Shown in pieces: positions 12,131-23,106 of a stretch of 64,000 nucleotides of DNA. Made by a program: the position numbers and the translations under genes. The stretch spans positions 437,433-501,432 of the forward strand of contig VZQC01012376.1 of assembly GCA_009823505.1 (NCBI GenBank), read 5' to 3'. Under the pieces are notes generated by a model that searched no databases, had not been told where the DNA came from, and saw only the letters and a program-made list of their open reading frames with translations. How positions within the stretch are numbered: the stretch's first letter is position 1; the number at the start of each line of letters is the position of its first letter. Origin of the DNA: Rhizomys pruinosus (Eukaryota; Chordata; Mammalia; Rodentia; Spalacidae).

Positions 12131-12376
12131 TTTTTTATTAATTTTTATTTATTTCTGTATGTGTATGAATGTATTGTCTGAATGCAAGTCTGTGCACCCG
12201 TGTCGTGCAATGCCGCGGAGGTCAGAAGAGGGTCTCGGATTCCCCTGGAACTGGAGTTCTCCTGGAATTGGAGTTTCAGACGGTTCTTGGCTGCCATGTG
12301 GGTGCTGGGGATCGAACCCGGGTCCTCTGTAAGAGCAGTCGGCGCTCTTAACCGCTAGGCCATCTCTCCAGCCCCC
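12131..12376 (-). mobile_element. B2 SINE with internal duplication and 16-bp target duplication
   Basis: The reverse complement gives a B2 head (GGGGCTGGAGAGATGGCCTA) and B box. The middle has a short repeat of a CTGGAATTGGAGTT-like block beside CTGGAACTGGAGTT, also present in the B2s at 36333 and 44785 and absent from the one at 8611, so it marks a subfamily. TAGTCTACACGTTTTT lies at 12115-12130 and 12377-12392. Confidence 0.93.
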
Positions 12377-12392
12377 TAGTCTACACGTTTTT

Positions 12393-13335
12393 ATGGTGAT
12401 CAGTGCTGCTTTAGACACTGAAGAATTATTCAGTTCACTGAAGTAAGCTGGTGGAGTGGCTCATGGAGAATCTCCTAGGACCAGAAGACATTGATCAGGA
12501 CATTTCACCTGGGAATCAAGAGAGCCAATGTGTGCGGTGAAGGCACTGAGTGGCTTAGATGCAAGAAGATAAAGAAAAAACCTTAAAGAACACAATAAAG
12601 GTAGTGAACCATGCATCACCTGCAAAGAATATATAGACATAGAGCTTCATGTATATGTGTGTCTGAGAAGGAACATGTATATGTATGTCTGAGAATGGCA
12701 CAGAGGGAAGGCCTCGACTTAGAGATGTCATGAGGCTTCTGTGACCAGCCTTGTGTTAAGGAGAACACCTTCCTGTGGGTATCAGATTGAGTTATGCTAT
12801 TAGCTCCCCACAAACTTCTGCTGGTCTTCTCAGATTTCCTCAGTCTCTCACTACCTCATTTTCTCTTCATTCTAACTTTATAAGTGTACTTGTCCTTATA
12901 CATACTCTTAATAGCAGTTGGTGCCTGGACTAGACTGGGCATTTTGTTTTGTTTTGCTTTTTGTTTCTTTTTTCCCCAGTTCTTGGTGTCTTTATGAAGG
13001 AATTGAAGAAATTCACATAGATTGCAAAGTAGCAAAGACATGATATTCAGAAGCAGTAGTACAGATCATAAATGCACTGTCCAGCTTGACAGGGGCCACA
13101 TGAGGATACAAGTACACAGAGTGCCACATTATTAAGTTGGGGTTTCTGTTATGGGGTATAAGGGAAGGAAGAATAGTTACTAAAGGGTGCAGTTGGGTAG
13201 TTTTCTACTTTAATTGACAAATTAATTATGTAAATTTTGCTCATTGCACATGCACTTTCCCATGATGCATCTGAATTTAATTCTATGTATGCCCAGGTAT
13301 GCATTAGCATATGATGGCAAATAGGGCTTTTCCCT
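12393..13335. other. No recognised feature
   Basis: Unassigned sequence with no supported gene. Confidence 0.45.
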
Positions 13336-13348
13336 AAAAAGTCATTCA

Positions 13349-14046
13349 TTGTAGCTTGAGAGATGGCTCAGTGGTTACAAGCAGTAATCTTTCAGAGGAC
13401 CCTGGATCAGTTCCTAGCACCCACATATTGGCTAACAACTGTCCATAACTCCAGTTCCAGGGGATCTGATGTTTTCTGGTCTCTGGGGGTGTTGCATTGA
13501 CGGCATGGAATAGCTGAGAAGATAGGCCTGAAGGACAAAAGAAAGCCTGCGCTAGAGTTTCGCGAACTCACCCCCGCCCATAACTCACCCCCGCCCATCG
13601 AGCAAGGAAGGCTAGTTTCACTTCTTTACTTCCACGTACTAACATGATAATTAGGGACTATGCTAGGAAGGGAAGGGATTGGGTCAAATAGGGACTTGTA
13701 AATTAAGCCTCCTAGAAGGACCAATTAGGAAGAGACACATACCCCAGTAGGGAAGCCAGCATGGCTTATAAACCTCTGTAAACCTGCAATAAAGTGAGCT
13801 TGAGCTGTAACACCCTGACTCGACTCCCTGTCGTGGTTACTTTCGGTTTGGCAGCACACTTACTCTCCCCAGCCCCACTCCGTCGCGGGCCGACAGAGTG
13901 AAGATCTTCGGCAGTGAGGAAACTGGAGAGGGTGGTCTTTGCCTACCACCTCTCTACGACCCCCGCATTGCATGACATGGATGCACTTATATACATGCGG
14001 GCAATAGACTCAGACACATAAAAAGTAATAAATAAAAGATTCTTTT
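13349..14046 (+). mobile_element. B2 SINE split by an LTR
   Basis: The sense B2 head, GAGAGATGGCTCAGTGGTTA, and the body run from 13349 to 13497 and resume at 13974 (GACATGGATGCACTTATATAC), ending in AATAAAAGATTCTTTT. AAAAAGTCATTCA flanks the whole unit at 13336-13348 and 14047-14059, so the two pieces are one insertion. It is the only sense-strand B2 in the window. Confidence 0.92.
13498..13967 (+). mobile_element. Solo LTR (class II/ERVK-like) inside a B2
   Basis: The 470-bp unit starts TGACGG and ends CCCGCA, flanked by TTGCAT at 13492-13497 and 13968-13973. TG...CA ends with a 6-bp duplication are the hallmark of class II (IAP-like) retroviruses. A TATA box (TTATAAA, 13766-13772) precedes a poly-A signal (AATAAA, 13788-13793), so sense is plus. 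A CpG-rich U5-like part follows (near 13850-13920). A 17-bp motif ACTCACCCCCGCCCATA is doubled at 13566-13600. No primer-binding site, gag or pol is present, so this is a remnant of LTR-LTR recombination. The named family is not determined. Confidence 0.85.
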
Positions 14047-14059
14047 AAAAAGTCATTCA

Positions 14060-14689
14060 GGACACAGTTTTCTATAGTACACATGTAGCCAGAACATGTT
14101 CAGGTTGGATCACCCCTGTTACTCCTACAGCTAAAATGTTGGAGGATACACTTGAATAGAAGCTATCCACACTTGATGGTCATCAGGGGAAGAAACAATT
14201 TTTCTATTATTTGGAGTAGAGTGTACACGTAGAACAATGCAGGTGGGGCTCCAGATTGCTGGGTATATTGTTTGAAGAGAGTTGTGTATGCACTGTATGT
14301 GCATAGGAGAGTGAATCGTTAGAAAACAGGAAGGGGCATGTGCATAGCCCAGTCAGTAGAGTCTCAGGCTGCTGAGCTGTTCCACATTCTTGCTAGACTC
14401 AAGGCCAGCGCCCCTGGATTCCCTGCCCTGTCCAGGTCTGCCCTATTGGCACTTTTCCCTTGCTTCTGCCTCTGTCATTCCCTGTGTGACCTGCCTAGAA
14501 TCTCAGGTTCTGAGTTTCTTTCCCAGTTCTTGGGACTTCACTGGGTATTCCGCATCAAAACATAGAACTTTCTAGGAAGTTCTTTCATTTCCTGGAAGCC
14601 CAGTCAGAATGACAACCATCTTATAGGTTGTTGAGACCATTAAGTATGATCTGTTACCATGAAGGAAGACACAGCCTGTGGAGTATATG
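14060..14689. other. No recognised feature
   Basis: Unassigned sequence between the split B2 and the TG-rich tract. Confidence 0.45.
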
Positions 14690-15290
14690 TGATGCTTGTG
14701 TAGTATGTGTGCCTATTTATGGTAGGTGTGGGTTGAGTAGGATTCATATGTTTATGGTATGTGACATTTGCATGTGTGGGTGCATAGTGTGTGATATGTG
14801 TATTTGTCTTGTGTGTGTATATAATGTGTATATGGTATAGGTGGTGTGTATCATGGGTGTGTGTATTTGTGATATGTGTTGGTATGTAGTACATGTGCTA
14901 TACATGTGGTATGTGTATGTGGTGTGTATGTATGGTATGCATACAGTATGTGTGTGGTGCAGATGTTCTCTGGGATGTGTGCATCTGTGCTATATGATGT
15001 GTGCTATATCTATTTGAAGGGTGTGTGTATGTAATGTGTGCATGTTGTATATATGTTGTGGGTGATGCATGGCATGTGTTATATGTGTATACCATGTGTC
15101 TTATGCATCATGTGTATAGCATATACATTTAAGAAGTATGTGTATGTAGTATATGTATGTTACATGTATGGTGTGTGGTGTATGATGTAGATATGTGATA
15201 TATGTAATGTGTATGTGGTACACGTAAGTATAACTACTTGAAGGTATGTGTATGTAGCATGTGTATGTTGTATGTTTGATATGTGTGGAG
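14690..15290. repeat. Degenerate TG/TATG-rich tract, about 600 bp
   Basis: Dense GTGTGTATGTGG-like words with no fixed period, mixing TG, TATG and TGTGGTA. Minus-strand frames are rich in H, T, Y and I, reflecting ACAC/CATA composition. It appears to be an old purine-pyrimidine alternating repeat that has decayed. Confidence 0.85.
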
Positions 15291-16175
15291 TGGGGTAACA
15301 GGGCCCAGACACATTTGCTGACTGAATGCACTATTTACTGTTTTCTGCTTACTCTAGATAAAAGTGCTATAACATCATCATTATCATTACTATCATCATC
15401 AATAATAGTAAAAACATCTATGGGGTGGCAGAGTTTTCCTTAATATGTGTAGAGGACTTGGCATTATTAGTGGGATTGATAGTAGGGGAATGCAGAGATT
15501 CTGAGGAGGGCTTACCCAGCACCATCTTCTTCCTTGCCTGGCTCCTCTGGAGGGACCACTATTCCTAAGCACACCACCTTCCCTGAGAGAAGTGGGGAGG
15601 CTCATAGAGAGAATAATGCCCAGGAAGGTTGGCTGAGTCAGCTTCTTTGCTGCCTAGGTTCCTCTGTGTCATATACCATCTGGCAGGTGAACATTCCAAA
15701 GCTTAGCAGGACTGAGAGGCTGGCATGCCCTGGAGGTCTGCTTAGAGCTAGGCTACTCTATTGGATTTCAGCACTGGTTCTGGATGGTCTGTTGGGGGAT
15801 AATTACGGAGCTCCTTTTCAGCATGTATTTCACCAAGGATATAGGAAGGATGGTGACACCAGGGGTGGTGGGGGTCTGACTTCTCCATCTCTTGCTTTTT
15901 ACCATGTCCCAGATACTCTAACATCTGGTCCCTAAGCCAGCCATCTGTGGGCAGAGCTTGGCACAGCTGACTTCTACGCCTGTACTGTTGTCTCCCCAGG
16001 GAACTTTGCAAAGGTCTTCCTACCAAGTGACTTTAGAAATGAGTACTATGCAATCTACCCTTCTTTGCTTGGCTGACTCCTTTCTACTCAGCCTCTGCCC
16101 AATGTTTCTTCCCTAGACTCTAATTCTTTAGGTTATTGTTACTAACAATTTAATTGTAGCTATCATTAATGAGGT
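15291..16175. other. No recognised feature
   Basis: Includes a short (CAT)n-like patch at 15370-15410. A 133-codon frame at 15534-15935 has no domain and overlaps a frame of similar quality on the other strand. I regard it as chance. Confidence 0.45.
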
Positions 16176-16179
16176 AACC

Positions 16180-16330
16180 TTAGCTATTACTTATAGAGCT
16201 CATCCTAGATGTCAAGGTGTCTGTGAAGCATTTCACATGCATTATCTCAATCTTGGAGCCCCATGAGTTAGGTTTATCAGCAGTCCTTGATAACTGCAGA
16301 TGCAGGAGCTTAAAAGCTCCATATACACTA
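16180..16330 (-). mobile_element. Probable MIR fragment
   Basis: The plus strand reads TTTCACATGCATTATCTCAATC, GAGCCCCATGAGTTAGGTTTATC and GATGCAGGAGCTTAAAAG, a MIR-like reverse order. Diverged. Confidence 0.4.
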
Positions 16331-16531
16331 CCTGGGCACCAGCACAAGCTCAGACCTGTCTGGCTTCAGTCCTTAACCGGATGCGGGTTCCTCAGCAGGG
16401 GAGACAGGCAGCCTCTTTCAAGGAAAGTAAATTTAGTGTGGATCACTTCCAATAGTTTACTCAAAACACTATCAAGACACACACACACACACCTGAAAAA
16501 GCAAAAATTAATTTATCATACTTAGCTTCTT

Positions 16532-16859
16532 TTTTATTTTTATTTATTTTTTTTAATTTATTTATTCATATATGTTTTATCAAATCTAAACCCATTTCCC
16601 CCCATCCCCCCACCCCACCAGAGTTTATGCATTCTGCCAAACTTGCTTTTCATCTCTTTCTCAGTCTTTCTCAATATTCTCCATGAGGAAGTTAACTGTT
16701 TTGAGAAGAAGTTCACTGTTTCAGTCAGTTCTTTGATGCAGTCCTTTCTGTTGTTGTTGTTGTTGTTGTTGTTGTTTCCAATATGCATCCCTCACAACTG
16801 CTTTGGACAAAAGCTCAAGGGGCCATGCACAGGAGATATTTACAACAAGGTAATTGGCA
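16532..16859 (-). mobile_element. L1 3' UTR and tail
   Basis: In element orientation it follows the ORF2 stop (TAG, plus 16860-16862), includes TTGTAAATATCTCC, a (CAA)n tract (plus GTT run 16748-16778), the AGAAAGGACTGC block and a polypurine-rich segment, and ends in A/T. The same 3' UTR appears at bases 1-165 of the window and, in worn form, near 37,690-37,960. Confidence 0.88.
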
Positions 16860-19481
16860 CTAGCACCCACAGATGAGGGATACCATTCGTCGTTTGTTTT
16901 TCTGGGACTGTGTTACTTCACTCAGCATGATGTCCTCTAGCTCCAGCCATTTTCCTGCAAAGCTCATGATGTCATCTTTACTGCTGCATAGAACTCCATT
17001 GTGTAGATGTACCACATTTTCTCTATCCACTCATCAGTTGAGGGGCAATTTGATTGGCTATCCAGCTTTTTGCTTTTGTGGAGAGAGCTGAAATAAAAAT
17101 GTCCGTGCATGTATCTCTGCGGTGGGTGAGTCTTGGAGGTACATGCCTAGGAATGGTACGGCTGGGGGTCGGGTGGCAGGTTCATTTCAAGTCTTCCAAG
17201 GTTCTCCACATCTGCTTTCCATATGGCCTGCACGAGCTTTACATTCCCCACCAGGCAGGGATGAGATTCCTCCCTTTCACCCACAACCGCCACACGTGGT
17301 ATCACAAAGTTGTTTCTTGAGTCCTAGCAAGTCCTTATTGAGGGCAGATGATAGCTTAAAGTGGACATTTGATTTGCATTTCCTTAATGGGTAATGATGT
17401 TAAATAACTTCTTAAGATGGTGTTTCATCATTGCGACTCATCTAATTACCTCACTTTTGAGGCTCCTACTGTTCAGCATTTTCTCATCTATGTTGAGTGG
17501 GCTCATTTGTTTATACCTCTCATTCTTTGTTTTTCTTGAGTATTTTAAGTATTTTCTGTTACATCGGAAAAAAAATCCGCTTTTGCTCATGATGTATTTG
17601 GTGAAGTTTTCCTCCCACGCTGTGGGATGTCTCTTCACTACCTTGATTATTTCTTCTGATATAAAGAAGCTTTTGAGCGTTCATTATGAGTTCCTATTTG
17701 TCAATTGTCGACTTTCATTCTTGCACAGCTGCTGTCGGATTTAGGAAATCTTTTCCCATGCTTGCTTATGTCCATTTTAGTCTTTCTGCACATCACTTTT
17801 TTCTTCTATTGCCTTCAAGTTTGGGGTTTCACGTTGATGACTTTGATCGTTAAAATCCATGTGGAGTCTAACATCTTGGTACAGGGATGACAGGTAGGGG
17901 TCTTTAAATCTCATTCTCTACGGAGTTGGACGGATCCCAGATTCTGCCCAACACCACTTGCGGAAGATGGTGTCTTTGCCTTTCCTCCATTGTGGTTTCT
18001 TGGCCCCCTTGTCCAATATGTAGATGGCTTAAATTGTATGTGCTCACGTTTGGAACTTGGGGGGTTTTGTTTCCATTGGTCAACAGGTCTGTTTTTTTGG
18101 GCCAGTAACCAAGGCCTGTTTTTAATGACTTATAGCCCTACAGTATAGTTTAAAACACGCTGGTCTCGCATCCCTCCTTGTAGGCTCTTTTCACTCTGGT
18201 TTGTTTTGGTTGATTCAGTCTTTGTTTTTTTTTTCCACATGAATTTAAGGACGTTTTTTTTCCCAGCCGGTGAAGAAACTTTTGGGGCTTTTGATTGGAA
18301 TTACCGTTCATCTACGAAGCGTTCTCGGTAAAATGCGGACATTTTTACAATGTTAATTTGCCCAATCCGTGAGCATGGGGTCCAATTTTTCACTTCTGAT
18401 CGTCTTTTAATTATCCTATTATTTAAAGGTTTTAAAATTTTTGTTGTAAGAGATCTTTGTTTCCTTTGGTTAGGTTTGTTTCCTAGGTAATTTGATTGTT
18501 TTGAGGCTATTGTGAATGGGAAGGGCTACTTGAATTCTTTCTCTCCACTCTTTCTCCAGTTGCGTATGTTCTTTGCTAAAAGAAAGCCGCCAATTCATAT
18601 TTTATGATGGTAATATTTTTTGTCCTGCCACTTTGCTGCAGCTATTAATCGTTTCTAGGAGTTTTCTGGTGGATTTTTAGCAGCCAATCTAAGTTAAACA
18701 ATCATATCATCAGCAAATAGACAGACAAGCTTGCCTTCCTCTTTCCAATTACTACTCATTAAGTATTTCCATTTCTTAGCCTTTTCGCTACTAGCAAGTG
18801 TTTCAAGCCACTATATTGAAGAGGAGTAATGGCTGACAGAAGGCACCTTGCCAAGTTCCGACCTTTAGGCGAATGTTTCTGTCATTTCCCCCATTTAGGA
18901 TTGATATTGGACTGTGGGTTCCTGTAATATACTGCTTTGATTACATTGAGGTGAAATGCAATCCTCCAGATCCAGTTCCTTCTAGGACTTGAAGCATAAA
19001 GGGATGCTGGCAGAATTATTGTCAATAGGCTTTTTTCATCATCATATTGACGATGATGGTTGGAGGGCTTATTGTCTTTCATATCCACTTAGTGTTTGAT
19101 AACTGTTTTATTGATTTTCGTATGTTGAACACATCCCTGCATCTCTGGGATGAATCTGACTTGGTCATGATGGAGTGAATCTTCTTGATGTGGGTTTGTA
19201 TGGCGATTCGCCAGTATCCTGTTTTAGAATTTTGGCGCATCGTGTTCATGTAGGGAGTGGGGTCTAATAATCTCCTATTTTAAGTGTATCTTTCCTGGTT
19301 GTTGTAAGAGAGTGAGAGAAGCCAGCAATTCCCAAAAAACTTTCCAACTGCGGATGATATTTGCAGGAGTAAGTCCATGCTGATGGTATCCGTCTAAACA
19401 GTTGTCAGGAAATCAATGGTTGTAGGTAACGTGTTGAAATGGTTATTTTTAGAATTTTTCTGTGAAACCATCTGGGCTGGG

Positions 19482-19526
<45 letters not shown>

Positions 19527-21790
19527 TTTTTCAGTTTCTTCATATATTACTGGTTTGTTTAAGCTGTGGATCTCTTTTGGTTGAGCTTTGGGTGATTCCC
19601 AGGATTTCAGGTATTCAACCATTTCTCTGATCTATTCTTCTAATCTAAAACTGTCTTTCAAACGTCGGTGACCAGACTAGGGGTGGAAACAGGAAGGGAC
19701 CCAGAGGCGGCAGGCGCGGAGAGGGGCCGGGGCGCACCATGGGGAGATGGCCCCGGGGCATCAGGGAGGTAAAGTAAGGGGGAGTGGGTCATCCGTACCT
19801 CTTCATCTTTTGGGGAACATGGCGCTAAGAGGCTCTAGTGCTTGTGGGATCTGTCAAAGAACCAACGGTTGGGAGTCATGGATTTGTTGGTTTTTTTGTA
19901 GGGGTGTGCGGTGTATTCTATGTCATTGCTTTCGATATCGGCATCTGATTTCTTGGTACGAGGTCATTCCTGACTTGGTGGTGTTCGGTTATGGGCTCAG
20001 CTGTTGGGCCAGCGTGTGGGGGTTTGAATGGTGTCCCCCAATAGGCCGAGGGATTCAGACAGGGGGCTCCAGTTGGTGGGCGCCTCGGGTATGGAGGGTG
20101 CGCGTTGGGGAGGGGGTGGGACACGCTGAGATGGGGCTGTCACCGGGGGGCTGGCTAAGTGAGTTGGGAACAAGAGCCGGGTGGTCCTATCAGTGGTCGC
20201 GCACGCGGCGGTCCGGCGGCGCGGGTGACGAGAGTGACCGCGCGGTGTGCAGGCGCGCGCCAGTCGCCAGCTGCCAGGCCTCCAAGCCACAATGGACGCG
20301 AATATCCCTGGAACCTGTGGCAAAGCGGAAAAGCCCGCAAATAAACGCGTCCTTTTATAAGTTCCTGGGTCAGGGTGTTCTTATCACAAGAAAACATGAA
20401 GTGTGACTAATACACCTCGCAAGTGCGGTTAGCGGGAGGGGTTAGAGTCAGACTACCGTGTGTTCTTTCTGTGTTTTCTAACTGTAGGTCAACCCAGGCT
20501 ACGAAAACGAGAAACGTAACTGCCCTCTGAGAGTAGACTCGCTTTTAAGAATACGGAGACCCATAGGTTTTTGTGTGCTGTTGATATGTCATGGCTCGCA
20601 GTCTCAGAATGTTTCGTAAGTTCCTTTCTTTATCCTCGGGCTTCTGAACCCAGGTCATTTGCAGGAGTTTGGTGTTTAGTCTCCATGGTTTGTTGTAGGC
20701 GGAAGTCGCTATAACCTGGTGTTGAATGTAATGAGTTTTTGTGCACTGTGGTCTGATAGAAGAATGCATAGAAGTATTTCAATTCTTTTGATTTGGGGAG
20801 GTTTCTTCTGTGTCCCAGTATGTGGTCGATTTTGGAGAATGTTCCGTGGTGTGCTGAGTAGAATGTGTATCCTCGGTATTAGGGTGGAATATTCCGGTAG
20901 AGGTCTATGAGGTCAATTTAGTGTATCATAATCGTTTACAGGACTCAAGTCTCTCGGTTTATTCTTTGTCTGTTTAACCTGTCCAAAGGACCAGTGTGAG
21001 GTATTGAAATCCCCTACTATGAGTGGTAACTGGGGCTAGAAGAAGTGGACTTGTGGTCCTGGAGAATATTCTTTATAAAGTTTAGTGCAACAGAGTTTGG
21101 GACATATATATTAATAATTGTGACTCTTCTTGGTGAAGTTGTTTCAGATTCATAAAAAGGTAAGGGCGTCCTTTGGTCTCTTTCACGTCTGATTAGTTTT
21201 ACTTTGAGTCCTATTTTGTCTGATATTAAAACAGCAACACTACTTGCCACTTTCCTTTTGGTACCATTTGCTTGGAATATTTTTTTTTTGTTTCCATCCT
21301 TCACTTTAAGGTGGTGCCCTATCATTGTAGGTAAGATGTGTTTCTTGTAGATAGCATATGGATGGATTCTGTTTTCTACTCCAATCTCCCAGTCTGTGTC
21401 TTTTGATTTGGGGAGTTTAGTCCTTTAATTTTTTTTAGTCCATTAATATTTTTGGTTATGACTGATAGGTTTTGTGTTGCTTCCTTTTGGCCTGATTAAA
21501 TCCCTGTTTGGCTTGGGTTTTTTGGTTTCTACTACGTCTTTCTGCATTTACGCTTGTTTTATTTCTCTTTCTAGGTTCGTGGGGTTGGTTGCTCCTTTCT
21601 TCATTCTTCTGTCCTTTGAATTGGCTTCACGTATTCTCTGAAGGGGTGGTTTTCCGGACATGTATTATTTCAACGTGTTTATTTCTTGGAAGATTTTTCT
21701 CTCGCCTTCAACTATAATTGACTTTTTGGGGTTTTGGTGTTTGCTTGGGTTTAGTAAACTGGGGTTGGCATCCTAATTGCCTTTAACAGG
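16860..21790 (-). pseudogene. L1 ORF2 remnant (endonuclease and reverse transcriptase)
   Basis: ORF2 encodes an AP-type endonuclease, a reverse transcriptase and a C-terminal cysteine-rich tail. Visible pieces, N to C: an endonuclease segment at 21017-21325 with NGTKRKVASSVAVLISDKIG and TIINIYVPN; the RT catalytic FADDMI motif at 18700-18717; and the C-terminal VSLICGC ending at the TAG at 16860-16862. The frame is broken by many single-base indels, a 40-nt T run and a nested LTR, so no protein can be made. The 5' limit is approximate. Confidence 0.85.
20015..20414 (+). mobile_element. CpG-rich LTR nested in L1 ORF2
   Basis: GGGTTTGAATGGTGTCCCCC near the start, AATAAACGCGTCCTTTTATAAG near the 3' end and a GTGACTAATACA end match the layout of the MaLR-type LTR split at 37.0 and 41.5 kb, whose 3' part reads ATAAACTCTTCCTTTTATAAG. 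Starting TG and ending CA, it is about 400 bp. The middle (20180-20290) is extremely CpG-rich, unlike its relatives. A clean 5-bp duplication is not visible (CAGCG versus CCTCG). Confidence 0.6.
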
Positions 21791-21989
21791 GGAATGCTTG
21801 GCGCTCCAGGTTCTTCGTGCTTTCATAGTTTGCAATAAGAAGTCAGTTGTAATTCTGATATTGTTCCCCTTATAGGTCACTTGTGTTTTCTCTTGTGGCT
21901 TTAAGATTTTGTCTTTGTTTTGGGTGTCTAGCATTTTAACTATGATGTGGCGGGAGGAGTTTCTTTTCTGATAAGTGTCTGTTGGGAGT

Positions 21990-22780
21990 TCTATGTGCTT
22001 CTTTTAATATTGTAATGGTTTTCTTTTTTAGTTGGGGGGAAGTTATTTATCATCTATTATTCTGTTGAAGATTGTTCAATAACATTCTCAGGGATTCTTC
22101 GCCTTCCTCTCTCCGATGATGCGGAGGTTTGATCTTTTCATAGTGTCAAACATTTCCTGGTTGTTTCCACTTTGCGTATTTTTTTAATTTTCATAATCTT
22201 TCCTTGAAGGTTTTTTATTGGTTTCTGTGTTATCTTCCAGGTCTGATATTCTTTGTTCTGCTTCCTCCATTCTGCTTCTGAGGCTTTTTCCATTCCTTTC
22301 CTCTTGATTGGATGAGTGTTTGATTTCCTTTTTCATTTCCTCTTCTGATTTCTTTAGTATTCCTACTTCTTTTTGGAGCTTCTCAATCTCTTCCTGTAGC
22401 TCTTTGCTTCGCTGGTTGGTTTCCTTATCTTTTTCAGCATGGGATCTTTTCAAGTGTTTCTACTTCCTTCCGGAGTTTGTCATTCTCTCTCTCTAGGTCC
22501 CTCTTGAGTTCTTCATTCTCTTTTCTCAGTTCTTTGATTTGCTCTTTATAATCTTGTAGTTCTTTAAATATGTTCCCAATTTTGTTTCTGATTTCTGTTT
22601 TGGTGCATCCCCAGAGGTATCCCACTGTAGGAATCTTCCATAGGGTTGGTAGAGCTTGGTGTGGGATTATCCTGCCCCTTTTCCATGTTGGCTCTACTTT
22701 GTGTTCCTGGCATATGGGCTTCTCCTTGCCTGTATTCCAATGTGATTCCTAAATGCCTCTTCACTGTGTTGAAGTCTTGC
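21990..22780 (-). pseudogene. L1 ORF1 remnant
   Basis: ORF1 makes the RNA-binding trimeric chaperone of L1. The minus strand here encodes a long heptad coiled coil in shifted frames: KELQDYKEQIKELRKENEEL (within 22434-22625) and EEIEKLQKEVGILKKSEEEM followed by MEEAEQRISDLED (22184-22453), preceded by an N-terminal segment with TPSSTNP (22564-22764). An RRIPE-like block of the RNA-binding part is encoded near 22095-22125. At least three frame changes separate the pieces, so it is not functional. Confidence 0.88.
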
Positions 22781-22789
22781 TTTGCTTTT

Positions 22790-23091
22790 GTCGTTCAGAT
22801 GTCTTTGTATTCCCAGTTGGGGGGGAGTGGGGGGGCCGCGGCTCTTTGTGCCCCAGTACCTGCGCTTCAGCTGGTCTCAGAAGAACTCAGATCTCAAGAC
22901 TCACACAACCCTACCTTTAATACCAGCTGGGAGGATAACCCCGCCCCCACAGCCACAAAAGCCAGTTAAGCCAAAGACAACTGGATTAACGGATTAGCTA
23001 GGTTAAGTCAATCAACAATCAGCCTTGCTGAAGCACCCAGTTCCTAACTGCCTTCCTGCGCTTCCGCTGGTCTTGAGAGATCTCAGATCTC
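22790..23091 (-). promoter_or_regulatory. L1 5' UTR with monomer-like repeats
   Basis: The block around CCTGCGCTTCAGCTGGTCTC followed by AGATCTC (from 22859) recurs as CCTGCGCTTCCGCTGGTCTT followed by AGATCTC (from 23054), a spacing of about 195 bp. Rodent L1 promoters are built from tandem monomers of about 200 bp, so I read this as one full monomer plus part of another, ending at the target duplication. A poly-G run (22817-22836) and GC-rich sequence separate it from ORF1. Confidence 0.7.
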
Positions 23092-23106
23092 CATACTTAG
23101 CTTCTT

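Larger units (their letters stand above)
16532..23091 (-). mobile_element. Full-length L1 retrotransposon with 15-bp target duplication
   Basis: CATACTTAGCTTCTT flanks the element perfectly at 16517-16531 and 23092-23106. From its 5' end (right) it holds 5' UTR monomer-like repeats, ORF1, ORF2, a 3' UTR with (CAA)n, and an A-rich tail (T-rich on plus at 16532-16560). The span of 6.56 kb is close to a complete rodent L1 plus one nested insertion. Both ORFs are broken by many indels, so it is non-autonomous as written. A 40-nt poly-T at 19484-19523 and CpG-rich patches interrupt ORF2. It is either a decayed element or poorly sequenced. Confidence 0.92.

Noticed and set aside
13498..13967. CpG island promoter of a host gene
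   Set aside because: The CpG-rich part is bounded exactly by TG...CA ends and a 6-bp duplication, so it belongs to a solo LTR.
15534..15935. A 133-codon open frame
   Set aside because: No recognisable domain, no signal or membrane pattern, and a 92-codon frame overlaps it on the other strand.
19747..20406. A 219-codon GC-rich frame
   Set aside because: It lies across L1 ORF2 remnants and a nested LTR on the opposite strand. GC-rich DNA has few stops; several other frames are also open there, and no domain is present.
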